DNA of 64,000 nucleotides from an uncultured Gardnerella sp. (GTDB lineage Bacteria; Actinomycetota; Actinomycetes; Actinomycetales; Bifidobacteriaceae). The stretch is from the NCBI GenBank assembly GCA_947252975.1, contig CAMXWX010000002.1, forward strand, positions 1 to 64,000. Direction: 5' to 3'. Position 1 is the stretch's first letter. Every line of letters begins with the position of its first letter. Under the pieces are notes generated by a model. It had not been told where the DNA came from and made no database searches. It saw only the letters and a program-made list of their open reading frames with translations. Positions 25,897 to 35,652 of this stretch are shown piece after piece. The translations under genes and the position numbers were made by a program.

Positions 25897-26054
25897 GAAA
25901 AATTTGATAACAACTTTATGTTTCAATTAAACAAATCTGAGTTGAAATATTTGCAATCAAATTTTTTGACCGCAAATATTAGTTCTAAAAGCAGGTCAAC
26001 ACCTTATGCTTTTACTAATCAGAGTATTTTTATACTAACGGCATTACAGAGTGG

Positions 26055-26152
26055 TCAGAAGTAGACTTCCAAACATGATCTAGTTTTGCGTAAGTTGGAA
26101 GCAGACTTCCAACTTTTACCATTTTGCACTAAACTTGGAAGTAGACTTCCAA
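26055..26152. repeat. Three copies of a ttggaag-n4-cttccaa hairpin
   Basis: The best copy, 26092-26115, has a perfect 10-bp stem (aagttggaag / cttccaactt) with loop caga. Copy 26135-26152 has a 7-bp stem with loop taga, and 26057-26072 is a degraded copy. They resemble tandem operator sites or a REP-like cluster. Confidence 0.65.
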
Positions 26153-26193
26153 CTTGCGAAAGGCAGATCGTCGCGCGTACAAAACCCAGAAAA

Positions 26194-26248
26194 TAACTCC
26201 GCACTTTGTACCAAATTTGACATAAATCACGTACAAAGTGCGGAGTTA
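26194..26248. repeat. Perfect 18-bp inverted repeat
   Basis: taactccgcactttgtac (26194-26211) and its exact reverse complement (26231-26248), 19 bases apart. It lies downstream of the DeoR gene; no T tract follows, so a terminator role is unclear. Confidence 0.7.
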
Positions 26249-26339
26249 ATTTACTCGAGAATCGTTAGCGCAGGTTAGCTGCGCGAAGACAGATCGCCGC
26301 GAGCGTAGTCAAAGCGCACGCAAGCTATTCTTATGCAAG

Positions 26340-27149
26340 CTATTCACCAGTAACCGTTGGCGCAAGAACTAGATTCTTAACAAGCTCGCGAGTGCGAAGC
26401 TGCGAATCAGCATCTAAGCAATCGTCTGTAATAACAGTGTCAACCTGGTCAAATCGCGCAAAAAGCGAAAGCGACGTGCAAGTCCACTTAGTATGATCCG
26501 TTAATATAATCGTGCGATCCGCAATATCCATCAAAGCCATATCTGTAGCGGCTTCCAGCGAATTTGGCATAAGGAACCCGCGAGGCAAACTCACGGAATG
26601 CGTGCCCAAAAATACTGTGTTTACGCGCAAAGACGAAACAACTTTATCGGCAATAGGCCCAACCAACGAGTTGGAACGCGTAATCACACCGCCCGTAACA
26701 ATAACCTCAATATCTTTGGATTCAAGCGCTTGAACAAGCTCCGCAACTGGAATCGAATTTGTTAGAATCGTGATTCCAGACGCCCTGCGCGACTCAAGAA
26801 GATGCTGCGCAAACACGTACGCGGTTGTGCCGCCACCTATTGCAATCACATCCCCTGGCTGAACATAATCCACCGCCTTAGTGGCGATTGCATCTTTAAG
26901 CCCCATATCCATCTGCGACTTTACGGAAAACAGCGGCTCTGAAAGAAGCGTGTTAGTTGTAACAGCACCACCGTGCACGCGTTTTAGAAGACCGCGATCC
27001 GAAAGCTCCGCAATATCCCTGCGAATTGTCATTGCAGAAACGGCGAGTTCCTTAGAAAGAGCGGTAATACGCACGGCCCCCCTGGTGCGAAGGCGGCTCA
27101 AAATCAATTGTTGACGCTGTGAAGAAATCATGTGAACATTATCGCACAA
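26340..27149 (-). CDS. DeoR-family transcriptional regulator
   Basis: A 269-residue regulator. The N-terminal helix-turn-helix (VRITALSKELAVSAMTIRRDIAELSDRGLLKRVHGGAV, given here as one region near 22-60) is the DeoR signature. The C-terminal DeoRC sensor has IAIGGGTTAYVFAQHL and ITVLTNS-like ITILTNSIPVAELV, with DHTKWTCTSLSLFA near the end. These usually bind a phosphosugar. No Shine-Dalgarno precedes either the first ATG or the one six codons in (MISSQRQQ). No sugar operon is adjacent, so its target is unknown. Confidence 0.88.
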   Translation of the reverse strand: MCDNVHMISSQRQQLILSRLRTRGAVRITALSKELAVSAMTIRRDIAELSDRGLLKRVHGGAVTTNTLLSEPLFSVKSQMDMGLKDAIATKAVDYVQPGDVIAIGGGTTAYVFAQHLLESRRASGITILTNSIPVAELVQALESKDIEVIVTGGVITRSNSLVGPIADKVVSSLRVNTVFLGTHSVSLPRGFLMPNSLEAATDMALMDIADRTIILTDHTKWTCTSLSLFARFDQVDTVITDDCLDADSQLRTRELVKNLVLAPTVTGE

Positions 27150-27273
27150 GTAAACGCAAAAAACAAACGCAGATGAGCGTTTCTAGGCTCAAAACGTTAG
27201 GTATTTAACAAAAATCGCATAAAATCTGGCAAAACGAACAAATGCTTGTAAAAAGTGTGCATTACCAAGCACT

Positions 27274-27335
27274 GTAGAGATTCGAGATTTTTCGCAGCGA
27301 AAGAGGCGTTTCGTTCGCGCGGTCTAAGCGCGCGC
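27274..27335. repeat. Intergenic repeats shared with 48.5 kb
   Basis: Positions 27274-27295 are identical over 22 bp to 48608-48629 (gtagagattcgag then atttttcgc). At 27311-27335 is a tcgttcgcgcgg-tctaa-gcgcgcg hairpin of the family described under findings. Confidence 0.7.
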
Positions 27336-27342
27336 AAAAATA

Positions 27343-29001
27343 TCAGTATTGATGATGCGTATGATCGTGCATAACGTCTTTATGCTCCGATGCGTGCGGA
27401 ATGTGCAAAACGCGCATACGGTCAATCGCCCTGCGCGCAAGCTGATGAGCAGAACCAGCGCCTTCTCCCTTAACGCCAAAAATAACAATCAACGCCATAA
27501 TAGCCGTAATAATCGCGCTAATTCTCAAAGTCCATTGCACGCCAAAAATACTAGCCGCAACATTATCCGCGCTTCCAACACCCGTAAGCAAGTGATGCCA
27601 TTGCGTAAAGGTGGCCATTGTTACAACAAGCACAGGCGCACCAATCGCACCCCAAAGCTGGCGCATTGTATTAGTCACAGCCGACCCGTCGCCAAGCTCG
27701 CTTTGTTGCAAACAGTTTAACGACCACGTTGTAACAGGCATAAGCAAGAATCCCATACCAATTTGACGCGTAAATTGCCAAATAGAAATCCACCAAATCC
27801 ACGTATGCATGTCTATAAGACTCATCATTACTGTGCCAAAAAGCAAAATCAACGAGCCAGCCATTGCCACTGGCCGCACGCCAAAACGATCGAGCATGCG
27901 CCCACCAAAGTATTGCGAAATGGCCATTCCAAACGCGCCAGGCAAAAGCACGAGTCCGCTCATAGTGGCGGAAAAACCGCGATCCGACTGAATATAGAGT
28001 GGAATAACAACCATAATCGAGCTAAACGCAAAGAACGTTAAGCATGCGCAAGCCGTTCCAATTGTAAAATAGCGATTCTTCAAAACGTTAATGCCAAGTA
28101 GTGGTTGCTTACCACTCGCGTGCGCGCGCAATTGTCGCATAATAAACCATGCAACTCCGCACGTACCAACAAGCATAGGCGCCCAAGAAAACGCACTAGA
28201 AATTCCGTACGCTTCAATGTTTGTAAAGCCAAACATAACGCCGCCGAAGCCAATAATCGAAAGTCCAACGGAGAAAAAGTCGGCTTTTGCGCTGCGATCT
28301 TGCTCGCCAAAATTGTGCAAGAAGAACGCAGAAAGAACAATAGAAATTACGCCAATAATGCTAAGTGACAAAAAGATTGAACGCCACCCGTTAAAATCGG
28401 TTTGCATGCCGCCAACAGTTGGTCCGATTGCTGGAGCAATGCTCATAGCCATTCCAACGCTGCCCATTGCCATTCCGCGCCGCGTTACTGGATACACGGA
28501 AAACACGGTGATTTGCAACACTGGCCACATAACTCCCGTGCCAATCGCCTCTAAAGTTCGGCCAGCAAGCGCCATAATAAAGTCATTGCTAAGCCATGCC
28601 ATAATTGAGCCGAGCGTAAAAAGAATCATAGACGATATAACGATTTGACGAGTGGAAAATCGCCTAGTTAAAAACGCAGTAAGCGGCACCATAATAGCCA
28701 TAATCAGCTGAAAAATAGACGTAAGCCACTGACCTGTAGTAACACTAATGTTAAATTCGTGCACAATAGTTGGCAGCGCGGCCGTAAGTTGCAATTGCGC
28801 AAAATTACCAATAAAAGTTATAAAAGTTAGAATTGCCAAAGAAACCAAGGCTGCTCGCGTAAGACGATTGTTCTTATACGCTTGCTCACCAACAAGAGCA
28901 TGGCTAAGTTCACGCAAATTCCCAAAAGGCTTGCATTTATAAGACTTGCTAGCAGAGTCACTACTCTTATTAAACCATGATTTTCTAGGCAATATTGTCA
29001 C
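27343..29001 (-). CDS. MFS multidrug exporter, DHA2 (EmrB/QacA-like)
   Basis: A 552-residue membrane protein with about 14 hydrophobic segments, the size and topology of drug:H+ antiporter family 2. Visible motifs include TAFLTRRFSTRQIVISS (motif A region, near 108), AGRTLEAIGTGVMWPVLQI (motif B) and GPTVGGMQTDFNGWRSIF (motif C, GPxxGG). The start is a GTG with GGAAG five bases upstream. The C-terminus is His-rich (HKDVMHDHTHHQY). Single-gene unit; substrate unknown. Confidence 0.88.
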   Translation of the reverse strand: MTILPRKSWFNKSSDSASKSYKCKPFGNLRELSHALVGEQAYKNNRLTRAALVSLAILTFITFIGNFAQLQLTAALPTIVHEFNISVTTGQWLTSIFQLIMAIMVPLTAFLTRRFSTRQIVISSMILFTLGSIMAWLSNDFIMALAGRTLEAIGTGVMWPVLQITVFSVYPVTRRGMAMGSVGMAMSIAPAIGPTVGGMQTDFNGWRSIFLSLSIIGVISIVLSAFFLHNFGEQDRSAKADFFSVGLSIIGFGGVMFGFTNIEAYGISSAFSWAPMLVGTCGVAWFIMRQLRAHASGKQPLLGINVLKNRYFTIGTACACLTFFAFSSIMVVIPLYIQSDRGFSATMSGLVLLPGAFGMAISQYFGGRMLDRFGVRPVAMAGSLILLFGTVMMSLIDMHTWIWWISIWQFTRQIGMGFLLMPVTTWSLNCLQQSELGDGSAVTNTMRQLWGAIGAPVLVVTMATFTQWHHLLTGVGSADNVAASIFGVQWTLRISAIITAIMALIVIFGVKGEGAGSAHQLARRAIDRMRVLHIPHASEHKDVMHDHTHHQY

Positions 29002-29201
29002 TTAAACTTCCTTCCATATTTGCAAAACACGCATAAAATAATCAGCGATTATTGCAAAACCAAGAAACATACTCGACTCTACAATAATCGCCTTAAAACA
29101 AGCCTATAAGTCTACTCCGTGAGTTTGTTGTTTACAAAGCTACAAACTACAAACTACAAACACACGATTCTCAAAAACCAACGATTCTCAAAAGATTCAT
29201 T

Positions 29202-29239
29202 ACACGCCAAATCAGTAGCTACACGCCAAATCAGTAGCT
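29202..29239. repeat. Perfect 19-bp tandem duplication across a stop codon
   Basis: acacgccaaatcagtagct occurs at 29202-29220 and again at 29221-29239 without a mismatch. The stop codon of the G5/lysozyme-like gene (29231-29233, minus) lies in the second copy, so the first copy holds a duplicate of the end of the gene. A further acgattctcaaaa pair lies at 29165-29193. Confidence 0.85.
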
Positions 29240-30235
29240 TCGATGCGACAACCAATGCCTATACGCGCCTTGAATCGACCCATAACGACCATTGCAATAA
29301 TTCCAGAACCAACGAAGCTGAGTTTGATAATTAGTTGCCCAATCGGCTCCCATAGAAGACATCTTTCTTCCAGGCAAAGCTTGTGGCAAACCGTATGCGC
29401 CAGAAGGATTCATAGCGTTTACGCGCCAGCCTGATTCGTGCGAAATAATAAACACGGTAGCAGTAAAATCAGCCTCGCTATATCCGTTTGAAAGCAGCCA
29501 CGAATGCGCCCACTCTTGCATCTCGCCTGCTGGAACAGTGGTTCCAATAGACGCAGCAAAATCAGAATCTACACTAGCACCGCCAGTTCCAACAAGAACA
29601 ACCCTATCTTTTGGAGCTTGCTTAACAAAAGATACAAAAACATTGGAAGACAAAATCTTCTTACCTGCACGCGTAACAATTTTGCTTGTTTCCATAACAC
29701 CAGGCGCGCCCTGCTCTTTAACCTTTTCCGTGCCTTTTGGAAGAGCAGATGTCTCTTTTTTAACCGTATTAAACGCAATAGGCTCGTCGGAAGTTTCTAA
29801 CTTTGCTCCCGCACGCTTAATAGTTATAACTGTAGATTCGCTAACCTTTGAATCAAGAGACGGCGTAACAACGTCGTGTGAATCCAAAGTTATGTCTCCC
29901 GCTTCTAAAACGGACTTAACATTTGTAAAATCTGTTCCAAAAACCGCGCGATGATGGCCATTTATATTTACAGTAATATAAGAAGTTGCGCCTTTTTTAG
30001 ATGGTTTAAGCGAGTTTCTGTATGCACCACGAGAAACCTGATTTTCGCTATCTGTAGCCGAATAGGCGGTTACATAAGACTTTGCGGAATTTGATTTGGA
30101 ACCAGAATAAAAGTTTCGAGAAACAATTCCAAGAACTACAACAGCCACAATACTAACAAAAATTGCTGCAACTCTTGCCCATTGACGCATGCTCAATGAA
30201 GTAAGCGTAACAGTTTTCTTTCTGTGACTTGTCAT
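29231..30235 (-). CDS. Cell-wall protein with DUF348, G5 and lysozyme-like domains
   Basis: A 334-residue secreted protein. One N-terminal membrane segment or uncleaved signal (about 18-42) is followed by a DUF348-type domain (about 85-145), a G5-type domain (about 150-215) and a C-terminal lysozyme-like domain (about 235-334) with FIISHESGWRVNAMNPSGAYGLPQALPGRKM, where the ESGW Glu would be catalytic. This is the layout of resuscitation-promoting or aggregation-promoting factors, which cleave peptidoglycan. AAGGAGAG precedes the ATG. Downstream is a 19-bp duplication over its stop. Confidence 0.87.
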   Translation of the reverse strand: MTSHRKKTVTLTSLSMRQWARVAAIFVSIVAVVVLGIVSRNFYSGSKSNSAKSYVTAYSATDSENQVSRGAYRNSLKPSKKGATSYITVNINGHHRAVFGTDFTNVKSVLEAGDITLDSHDVVTPSLDSKVSESTVITIKRAGAKLETSDEPIAFNTVKKETSALPKGTEKVKEQGAPGVMETSKIVTRAGKKILSSNVFVSFVKQAPKDRVVLVGTGGASVDSDFAASIGTTVPAGEMQEWAHSWLLSNGYSEADFTATVFIISHESGWRVNAMNPSGAYGLPQALPGRKMSSMGADWATNYQTQLRWFWNYCNGRYGSIQGAYRHWLSHRSY

Positions 30236-30411
30236 AACTCTCCTTGATAGAAGTTAGTGCAAAGTGTAAATCTAAAACGTTATACGATCTTTTATACGAT
30301 CTTTAGTTATACGACTTTTTGCACAAAGTATATATAATTGTAGTCTTATGTAAAGAGAAGCGCTAAAAATCAAGGTTCTTGCGATTATTTCACACTCTTA
30401 TTAAATTCGCT

Positions 30412-30789
30412 TTACTCGCTTACAGAATCACCTTCATTATCTTTATTATTTTCATCATCTTTACTAGAATCATAAGCCTTAGCTTGATTAACTAAATCTT
30501 CTAAATCAGCTGGAAGCAAAGCGCCAGCTTGACGATAAATAACATCTCCGCGCTTAATAACCATAACTGTTGGAACCGCTTTAATCGCAGCTGCACTCGC
30601 CAAATCTGGAGACTGATCAATGTCTACTTTAACAAACGGAACATCTTCAAACTTTGCGCTTACTTGCTCAAAAATCGGCCCAAAAGCGCGGCAAGGACCG
30701 CACCAAGTGGCCCAAAAATCAACAACAACTACCTCGTTGGTGCTTGCAATCTTCTCAAAATCTTCTTGAGTAGCGTGAATAAGTGCCAT
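30412..30789 (-). CDS. trxA: Thioredoxin
   Basis: A 125-residue thioredoxin with the redox motif FWATWCGPCRAF (Cys near 31 and 34), cis-Pro in AVPTVMV, and an acidic Asp/Glu/Asn tail of about 20 residues beyond the usual 105. It keeps cytoplasmic proteins reduced. AAGGAG precedes the ATG. The spacer after it (30281-30315) has three near-repeats of tatacga. Confidence 0.93.
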   Translation of the reverse strand: MALIHATQEDFEKIASTNEVVVVDFWATWCGPCRAFGPIFEQVSAKFEDVPFVKVDIDQSPDLASAAAIKAVPTVMVIKRGDVIYRQAGALLPADLEDLVNQAKAYDSSKDDENNKDNEGDSVSE

Positions 30790-30894
30790 TTTTACTCCTT
30801 AAAACAAGATTTAATAAATTTTACACGAACACGTACTCATTTGCACTATAGTTATTAGCATCATCTGTCGCCTTGCGGCACTAGGCTAGAAAAC

Positions 30895-32181
30895 ATGCTT
30901 GATATCCAATTTATTCGTGAACATGCCGACGTAGTTAAGGAGTCGCAACGCAAGCGTGGCGAGTCCGTAGAACTTGTCGATGAAGTGCTTCGCGCAGATG
31001 ATTTGCGCCGCACAAGCTTAAAGGCATTTGAGGCAGCTAGAGCCGATCAAAAAGCAATCGGCAAAAAGGTAGCAGCCGCAAGTGCAGATCAAAAAGCCGA
31101 ACTTATTGCACAAACAAAAGAGTTAGCGCAAAAAGTTGCACAGTTTAAGGCTCAATCCGAGCAAGCTACTGCAGACTACACAACAGCAATGTGGAAGCTT
31201 TCTAACATTGTAGAAGACGAAGCTCCAGAAGGCGGAGAAGACGACTACGTTGTAGTTAAGAAGGTTGGCACACCTCGCAACTTTGCAGCAGAAGGCTTTG
31301 AACCAAAGGATCACTTAACTCTTGGAACTGGCGTTGCTGGAATCGATATGCGCAGAGGCGTTAAGGTTGCAGGCTCTCGCTTCTACTTCTTGCGCGGAGC
31401 TGTAGCACGCTTGCAAATCGCAATGCTTACAATGGCTGTAGACCAAGCAGAAGAGCATGGTTTTACGCTTGCGATTACGCCAACGCTTGTGCGACCAGAA
31501 GTTATGCGCGGAACTGGCTTCTTGAATTCTCACGCAGACGAGATTTATCGCCTTCGCGAACCAGATGACCAATACTTAGTTGGCACATCCGAGGTTGCTC
31601 TTGCTGGCATGCACGAAGATGAAATCCTTGACTTAAGCAATGGCGCTTTGCGCTACTGCGGTTGGTCGAGCTGCTACCGCCGAGAAGCTGGTGCTGCTGG
31701 AAAAGATACTTCCGGCATTATTCGCGTGCATCAATTCGATAAGGTAGAGATGTTCGTTTATTGCAAGCAAGAAGATTCTCGCGCAGAACATCAAAAGTTA
31801 CTCGGCATGGAGCAAGAGATGCTCGCTAAGGTGGAAGTACCTTACCGCATTATTGACACCGCTGCTGGCGACCTTGGCTCTTCTGCTGCGCGCAAGTTTG
31901 ACTGCGAAGCTTGGGTTCCAACGCAAGGCCGTTATCGCGAGCTTACTTCTACTTCTAATTGCACTGAGTATCAGGCTCGTCGCTTGAATGTTCGCGAGCG
32001 CATAGAAGATGGCGGAACTCGCCCAGTTAGCACGCTTAATGGCACTTTGGCTACTACTCGCTGGCTTGTTGCTATTTTGGAAAATCATCAGCACGAAGAT
32101 GGTTCGATTGATATTCCAAAAGCTATGCAAGCATACATGGGCGGCAAAGAGGTTATTGAGCCTACTAAGTGGGAAGCCTAA
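30895..32181 (+). CDS. serS: Seryl-tRNA synthetase
   Basis: A 428-residue class II synthetase. An N-terminal coiled-coil arm (about 30-100) binds tRNA-Ser. Motif 2 is [23 protein letters not shown] (about 255-280) and motif 3 is [19 protein letters not shown] (about 378-396). Length and motifs are standard. The gene lies alone on the plus strand with a strong terminator downstream. A small gcctaa triplication crosses its stop codon (32173-32194). Confidence 0.97.
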   Translation: MLDIQFIREHADVVKESQRKRGESVELVDEVLRADDLRRTSLKAFEAARADQKAIGKKVAAASADQKAELIAQTKELAQKVAQFKAQSEQATADYTTAMWKLSNIVEDEAPEGGEDDYVVVKKVGTPRNFAAEGFEPKDHLTLGTGVAGIDMRRGVKVAGSRFYFLRGAVARLQIAMLTMAVDQAEEHGFTLAITPTLVRPEVMRGTGFLNSHADEIYRLREPDDQYLVGTSEVALAGMHEDEILDLSNGALRYCGWSSCYRREAGAAGKDTSGIIRVHQFDKVEMFVYCKQEDSRAEHQKLLGMEQEMLAKVEVPYRIIDTAAGDLGSSAARKFDCEAWVPTQGRYRELTSTSNCTEYQARRLNVRERIEDGGTRPVSTLNGTLATTRWLVAILENHQHEDGSIDIPKAMQAYMGGKEVIEPTKWEA

Positions 32182-32231
32182 AAGCCTAAGCCTAACAGAG
32201 CTTTAAGCCTTTGATATTAACGTTGATTAAT

Positions 32232-32263
32232 AAGTGTGCAAATCAGTTTTGGTTTGCACACTT
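32232..32263 (+). terminator. Intrinsic terminator of serS
   Basis: A perfect 11-bp stem (aagtgtgcaaa 32232-32242 / tttgcacactt 32253-32263) followed by ttgttttt. Confidence 0.9.
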
Positions 32264-32300
32264 TTGTTTTTGACATTTGCGCTTGTTGCTCAAAACGCCA

Positions 32301-33083
32301 CTACTTTGTAGGCAGCTCTTGCGCAGAACACCCGTGCAAAACAGACGCCATACTCTGCTTTTCGGCGCTTGTAACGCTAAGGTCGTACTTATACTTAACA
32401 GCAATCTGCCTAGCTACATAACCGCATCTAAAAGACTTATTAGATGGAAGCCAATAGGCCGCAGAAGCAGAGCCTTTTTCTTGGTTTGCTGCTCCTTGCA
32501 CAGCAAGAAGGTTCAGCATATCGTTACCAAACTTAAGTCGCTTAGCGCGATTCCACTTCCAAGCACCCGATTGCCAAGCGTTTTCTAGAGCCACAACGTG
32601 ATCAATTTGAACAAGCGCGCTAGTTTTTCTGCCTCGCACAAAGTTAATATCTAATCCTGTATATGGGTCGTGTAAAAGCCCAGACGCTACTTTGCAAGAT
32701 CCCGCATACTTAAAGCGAACATGCGTTAAATCGCGCGCAAGAACGTCTTCTCGAACATCACAACCGTTTTTATCATCGTCTGTAGTTCTATACCCAAAAA
32801 CGCTTCTGTTATATCCAGAAGCATGCGACTTATCTACTTTTAGCTTACTAAGCTTTTCTGCAGCATCTCCACTGGCAACGTATTCTCCAGTAATATTCCC
32901 AACATCTTGGTTAAGTTTAGGCAAAACTAAGCCAATAACAATTCCTACAAGAATCGCGAGAGCAATAAGCCATATAAAAGACGTTACGCTCCTAGAGATT
33001 GGAGCGTTACTATAGCGCGCATCACCTACTCTACGATTGCTACGACCGCCACGACCGCTACTATTACTACGATTGCGCAGCAT
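32301..33083 (-). CDS. Membrane-anchored HNH nuclease (DUF1524 type)
   Basis: A 260-residue protein. A basic N-terminus (about 1-30) leads to one membrane segment (about 34-56). The outer part ends in a DUF1524/HNH nuclease domain with VQIDHVVALENAWQSGAWKW (catalytic DH near 167) and FGNDMLNLLAVQGAANQEKG. Many secreted actinobacterial nucleases look like this and may degrade extracellular DNA. The gene overlaps the end of the ABC-like gene by 17 bases and lacks its own clear ribosome site, suggesting translational coupling. Confidence 0.87.
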   Translation of the reverse strand: MLRNRSNSSGRGGRSNRRVGDARYSNAPISRSVTSFIWLIALAILVGIVIGLVLPKLNQDVGNITGEYVASGDAAEKLSKLKVDKSHASGYNRSVFGYRTTDDDKNGCDVREDVLARDLTHVRFKYAGSCKVASGLLHDPYTGLDINFVRGRKTSALVQIDHVVALENAWQSGAWKWNRAKRLKFGNDMLNLLAVQGAANQEKGSASAAYWLPSNKSFRCGYVARQIAVKYKYDLSVTSAEKQSMASVLHGCSAQELPTK

Positions 33084-35652
33084 GATTAATATCTACAACC
33101 CAAGGAATACGACGTATAACAATGTTGAGCACTTGCTGAATAAGGCTAATAAGAATAATGATTGCCATAACTGCGTACACAACGTTCCATTGCGGATTCT
33201 TAGTTACAAGTGGGTGGATTGTACTAGAAACAAGCATTATTGCATTTGCAATTCCAATAAGAGAAACCGACATAAGAATCGCTTGCATTCTGCCGACTTT
33301 GCGCGATAATCTTACGCGTTGCTGAGCCAATTTTCGCATTGAGTCAACAACTCGCTTAACGCAATAATCTCCTTGACGGAATGCCAATACTTCTTGCAAA
33401 CCAAGCTCTACATCGTCTACTTCTAGTTCAACCATTTTTTGGTCTAAATGAACTTTATTAATAAAGCTTTTAAGGCTCAAACTAAACAATCCTGGGATTA
33501 CAAACACGATTAGCAAACAAATCACAGACGCAAAAATCGCGATTTGAACACTAAAGTAGCTTAGCAAAACGATTGCTGGAATAATCGAAAGAATCATTCC
33601 AACGCTCATACTAAGACCTGCCTTGTGTAAGTGAGCGTGATGAAGGTCTAGTCCTGCAAAAGACGCAACAAGTGTTAAGCATCTTAAGCATGCGCAAACA
33701 ACTACAACAAGAACGTAGTCTTTAACACCTAAGCCAAAAAGCGGCCTGCTTGCTATAGCAAACATTGCTGCAATTGCGCAAACAGGAATCAACAAAGCAC
33801 AAACAATATTTATTACAGTTGAGAAGGCACTGAGAATAGCAAATAATGCTTTCTTTAAGTAAGACACTTTTGATTTTTTGCCACTATTATGCGCAATATT
33901 TTCACGCTCATTTTCATGCTCATCGCTACTTGCATCGCCAATTGCATTGCCACTTTGCGCGCGTAAATCTCCGTTTGAATCATCACTTAGTGCGCCTACA
34001 GATGCAGCTCGCGCACGCGAATCACTAAACACACTAACTTTAACTAAATTGTCTGCACTAGTGGCGTAGCTATCGCTTGGAAGAAACACAAGAATAGTTG
34101 CTTTTTTGGCAATTTTGCGCAAAACATCACATAAGGTTTTAGCTTCTTTAGCACTAATATCTTTGGAAGAATAGTCAAAAATGTATACAGGAGTGCGGCG
34201 AATCAGCGCGCGCGCCATAACAAGTCGCCTAAGAATATCTTGCTTATTTTCGGCATGAATATTTTCTACTCGCAAGTCTAAACCGTTGTAATCTGCATAA
34301 ACAACACCATCCACGCGAGCAGCCCCAAGTGCCTGCCACATAGACGTTGTAGTAGCATTTTTAGACGCCATCAGTAAGTTTTCTCGCAAAGTGGCAGAAA
34401 ACAGGTGACTATTCTTGCGAACAATCGTTACAAGATCTGCCAACGCGCCAGGATCTACATTATTTAGAGTTATATAAGAAGGATTTCCAGCAATATCGCC
34501 AAAATCAGATGCCACAAATGGCGAATCCGTACCTAAATCAGGCAGAGCATAACTATCACTGTAAGATAGAGCAACGTTTGATTTAGAGCTAAAAGTAACG
34601 CCATTAAGAACGTTGTGCGCAACTAAATCGTAATACTCGCTTGGCATTACATTCAGTTTTCCACTAGAAACATTAAAGGATGCTCGCAAAGGACGATTAT
34701 TCTTAACAAAATTACAACGAACATGAAGAGAAACGTTGCTAGCGCCATCTGGAATACTCAAAGACGACTTATTGTCTATTTTTTCTAGCACGGATTGTGA
34801 ATATTCGGAATCCAAATCGGAATCTAAAGTAGATGAATTATTGGAAGAACCACCATTAGCAGCAACACTTTTGAACAAATCGCCAATATTATTTAGCCCC
34901 GAAACAGCACGATTTTTAATATGCATGCAATTAGCAACTCTGCGAATTGGATCCACACTTAACATAAGCAGCGGCAAAGTTAGCATTGCTGCAGGAAGAC
35001 CCACAGACCTAACCGAAAGAAGCCAAACCGTGCAAACAACAGCAACAGCAACCATAAAATACGTCAAAAAAGCACACAAACAACGCAACAAAACACGAAC
35101 GTTATAAAGCGCAGTACAAAGAGCTAAAGCAGAAAAAACGGCCGCAACGAGGCAAATACTCGCTAGATAAGTGTTGATTGAGAACAACGCAATGCTAACA
35201 GCAAAAGGCATAGGAAAAGCTGCAAAAATTTGCGGCAAAAGCAAACCAGCCCAACGCTGAACCCAAGCAATATCTTCATTTACGCAAATCGAAGAATACT
35301 CAACAGAATCAGTACGATTAGCCGAACTGAGCGAAATCATAGACCGCAACATCTTCGGTCGAAGCTTCATAGCTACGCGAGTGCCAATCTCGGTAGAAAA
35401 AATACAAGATTGATGAAAAGCAACGTATTTTATAATCAAAATACCAACAAGCGAAATCAAATAAGACGTTAGCTCAACGGAGCTAAGCAAAGATTTACCA
35501 GTATATTTTGCTGGAATCAAAATAGGCGAAAGAATGCCAACACAAACATACACAAAACCGATGTTTGCAAGAGAAGATATAGCAAGACACGCCGCTCTTA
35601 AGGCAACCAGATGTTTAACACCTGGAACAAAAGCAAAGAAACGACTAATCAT
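33067..35652 (-). CDS. ABC-transporter-like membrane protein with degenerate ATPase domain
   Basis: An 861-residue protein organised as membrane region (about 1-245), nucleotide-binding-like domain (about 310-545) and second membrane region (about 610-855). It resembles fused CydD/CydC-type exporters, but the ATPase domain is broken. No Walker A is visible. HLFSATLRENLLMA keeps the D-loop-proximal helix, the signature is AENKQD in place of LSGGQ, and Walker B YIFDYSSKD has Ser in place of the catalytic Glu. The second half has no ATPase at all. It may be a scaffold, a non-transporting paralogue, or the partner of another ATPase. AAAGGA precedes the ATG. Confidence 0.75.
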   Translation of the reverse strand: MISRFFAFVPGVKHLVALRAACLAISSLANIGFVYVCVGILSPILIPAKYTGKSLLSSVELTSYLISLVGILIIKYVAFHQSCIFSTEIGTRVAMKLRPKMLRSMISLSSANRTDSVEYSSICVNEDIAWVQRWAGLLLPQIFAAFPMPFAVSIALFSINTYLASICLVAAVFSALALCTALYNVRVLLRCLCAFLTYFMVAVAVVCTVWLLSVRSVGLPAAMLTLPLLMLSVDPIRRVANCMHIKNRAVSGLNNIGDLFKSVAANGGSSNNSSTLDSDLDSEYSQSVLEKIDNKSSLSIPDGASNVSLHVRCNFVKNNRPLRASFNVSSGKLNVMPSEYYDLVAHNVLNGVTFSSKSNVALSYSDSYALPDLGTDSPFVASDFGDIAGNPSYITLNNVDPGALADLVTIVRKNSHLFSATLRENLLMASKNATTTSMWQALGAARVDGVVYADYNGLDLRVENIHAENKQDILRRLVMARALIRRTPVYIFDYSSKDISAKEAKTLCDVLRKIAKKATILVFLPSDSYATSADNLVKVSVFSDSRARAASVGALSDDSNGDLRAQSGNAIGDASSDEHENERENIAHNSGKKSKVSYLKKALFAILSAFSTVINIVCALLIPVCAIAAMFAIASRPLFGLGVKDYVLVVVVCACLRCLTLVASFAGLDLHHAHLHKAGLSMSVGMILSIIPAIVLLSYFSVQIAIFASVICLLIVFVIPGLFSLSLKSFINKVHLDQKMVELEVDDVELGLQEVLAFRQGDYCVKRVVDSMRKLAQQRVRLSRKVGRMQAILMSVSLIGIANAIMLVSSTIHPLVTKNPQWNVVYAVMAIIILISLIQQVLNIVIRRIPWVVDINHAAQS

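Larger units (their letters stand above)
25387..26339. other. Gene-free repeat island
   Basis: About 950 bases without a credible gene. It contains one copy of the 51-bp palindromic repeat, an 85-base nested inverted repeat, three ttggaag/cttccaa hairpins, an 18-bp inverted repeat and three small tcgtt-headed hairpins (25597, 25734, 26262), each listed separately or in the findings. Confidence 0.7.

Noticed and set aside
27763-28648. Several plus-strand ORFs opposite the MFS exporter
   Set aside because: Low-complexity products with no ribosome sites, antisense to a clear 14-segment transporter.
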